Of a stretch of DNA of 15,016 bases, positions 14,046 through 15,016 are shown piece after piece. The stretch is from an uncultured Candidatus Midichloriaceae bacterium (GTDB lineage: Bacteria > Pseudomonadota > Alphaproteobacteria > Rickettsiales > Midichloriaceae), in assembly GCA_905479795.1 (NCBI GenBank), contig CAJQNX010000055.1, positions 1 through 15,016 on the forward strand, in the 5' to 3' direction. How positions within the stretch are numbered: position 1 is the stretch's first letter; every line of letters begins with the position of its first letter. The position numbers were made by a program, and so were the translations under genes. Under the pieces are notes generated by a model. The model saw only the letters and a program-made list of their open reading frames with translations. It searched no databases and had not been told where the DNA came from.

Positions 14046-15016
14046 TTATTCATGTATTTCACTCAAATTTTTTTCAATATAAATTAAATCATTTTTTTGT
14101 TCATATGTTTTTTGATACTTTTTTGCTCTTTCTAAGAAAAGTTTTCCAAGTTTTTTATCATTTCTTAATATTGCATTCTTGGCATAACATTTATTAGCAT
14201 CAAAATAATTTTTATTGATATAATATGCATTGCCTAATTTTTTCCATATTTCAGGTATATATTTAAAATGAAACACGAGTTCGTTCAAAATTGAAATTAC
14301 TCTGGTAATATCTTTTTTTAATAAAATTAAATTATTAGCTAATTCATATTTTGCAATATATAGCTTTGGATTTATTTTTATTGATTTTTCGTAATATATA
14401 TTGGATTTTTTAATTTTCCCAAATTCAAACAAATACTGGGCTTTAGTGACATAAAAATATACATAATTAGGATTTTTTCTTATTAATTGATCAATAATAT
14501 TAATTGCTTTTAAATATTTTTTTTGATTGCTGTATGCAAAAGATTGGGCGTATAAACAATAATCACCATCACAATTATACATGTCCAATGTTTCCTTTGG
14601 AGAGTGGGTTAAAGAAAACAACTTGGCTTTGATTAAATTAAATCTACTTTGTAATTGTTTGCTTGGGTAGGCGGTATTCTTAACCGTATAATTATCAATA
14701 GCAGATTCGATAGACTTTATTCTTTCTCTGCTAAGGGGATGTGTTAGACGATATGAATTTTTAAAATTAAATACACGTTCTTTATTTTCAAGTTTCTTGA
14801 AAAAATTTATCATCCCCTCTTTTTTTATACCTAGATTATGCAGATATTTTAAAGCAATTGTATCTGCAGCATATTCATTATGCCTACTATGCCTTAGGAT
14901 ATCTAAATTTGCTCTATCAGCTCCGCTAAGAGCTCCAATTGTAGCAATTCCTGGTTCATTTGTAGCCAAGCCAATTGCAAGCCCTACGATTGTTGAAAAT
15001 ATTGCTTTTTTATTAC
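14046..15016 (-). CDS. M48 metalloprotease with TPR repeats, BepA-like (C-terminal part)
   Basis: The frame runs in from the right edge and stops at TAA 14048-14046, giving 323 complete codons; the start and the HExxH zinc motif lie outside the window. A hydrophobic segment (IFSTIVGLAIGLA) comes first, then RHNEYAAD, which supplies the third zinc ligand (Glu) of M48 enzymes. THPLSRERIKSIES is the conserved block that follows in periplasmic M48 proteases. From about 135 residues in, the protein is built of TPR-like helical pairs (YAQSFAYSNQKKYLKAINII, AKYELANNLILLKKD, LGNAYYINKNYFDANKCYAK). This layout is that of BepA (YfgC), a periplasmic protease/chaperone for outer-membrane protein assembly. 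Identity as M48-TPR is strong; orthology with BepA is likely but unproven. Confidence 0.88.
   Translation of the reverse strand, partial: NKKAIFSTIVGLAIGLATNEPGIATIGALSGADRANLDILRHSRHNEYAADTIALKYLHNLGIKKEGMINFFKKLENKERVFNFKNSYRLTHPLSRERIKSIESAIDNYTVKNTAYPSKQLQSRFNLIKAKLFSLTHSPKETLDMYNCDGDYCLYAQSFAYSNQKKYLKAINIIDQLIRKNPNYVYFYVTKAQYLFEFGKIKKSNIYYEKSIKINPKLYIAKYELANNLILLKKDITRVISILNELVFHFKYIPEIWKKLGNAYYINKNYFDANKCYAKNAILRNDKKLGKLFLERAKKYQKTYEQKNDLIYIEKNLSEIHE

Noticed and set aside
13973..14197. Plus-strand 74-codon Phe-rich frame
   Set aside because: It overlaps the M48-TPR gene on the other strand and a terminator hairpin; its composition is that of an antisense shadow.
1..15016. tRNA, rRNA, CRISPR array or prophage genes
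   Set aside because: No cloverleaf-like segment, rRNA-like stretch, regularly spaced repeat array or phage gene was noticed on either strand; this was judged by eye only.

Overview
The window is AT-rich throughout and reads as chromosome of a flagellated, host-associated alphaproteobacterium, most likely a member of the Rickettsiales. The reasons are the base composition, the style of the flagellar hook-associated proteins, the ruvX/gatC neighbourhood, short dispersed repeats that resemble rickettsial palindromic elements in size and behaviour, and visibly decayed gene remnants between intact genes. The taxon is inferred; no rRNA or other definitive marker is present.

Layout. Bases 1-683 (minus) carry the start of a large protein that runs off the left edge, probably a GltD-like FAD/NAD-dependent oxidoreductase. 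A divergent gap with a perfect palindrome follows, then a six-gene plus-strand flagellar operon at 798-5967: flgI (P-ring), a FlgJ-N-like rod-binding protein, a helical protein in the position of a FlgN-type chaperone, flgK, flgL and fliW. A two-BON-domain envelope protein follows (6041-6637).

Bases 6638-7727 are accessory in character. A small three-helix membrane protein of the CBU_0592 type (7037-7285) is bracketed by two direct copies of a 114-116 bp repeat (6692-6805 and 7304-7419). Each copy reads on the minus strand as the same short peptide tail. A third, short fragment of the element lies at 10389-10407.

A well-formed promoter (7669-7697) then drives lysC and lysA, which overlap by 13 bp: aspartate kinase and diaminopimelate decarboxylase, the first and last enzymes of the DAP/lysine route. 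After a decayed ORF (10412-10641) under another good promoter comes tag (3-methyladenine DNA glycosylase I). At 11229-11491 no gene or clear signal is visible. Next is ldcA (LD-carboxypeptidase, peptidoglycan recycling), which converges on a minus-strand pair, gatC and an OmpR-type response regulator. ruvX diverges from gatC. Three strong hairpins fill the gap after ruvX. The right edge (14046-15016, minus) is the C-terminal part of an M48 metalloprotease with TPR repeats (BepA-like), cut by the window end.

How the genes fit together. Two themes dominate: assembly of the flagellar rod, P-ring and hook-filament junction, with FliW as probable flagellin regulator; and envelope/peptidoglycan metabolism (lysC, lysA, ldcA, the BON protein, the BepA-like protease). 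The remainder is housekeeping (gatC, ruvX, tag). The points most worth a second look are the FliW gene in an alphaproteobacterial-type flagellar operon, the repeat-flanked membrane-protein cassette, a G8 tract inside the lysC active-site motif, and gatC separated from gatA/gatB and coupled to a response regulator.
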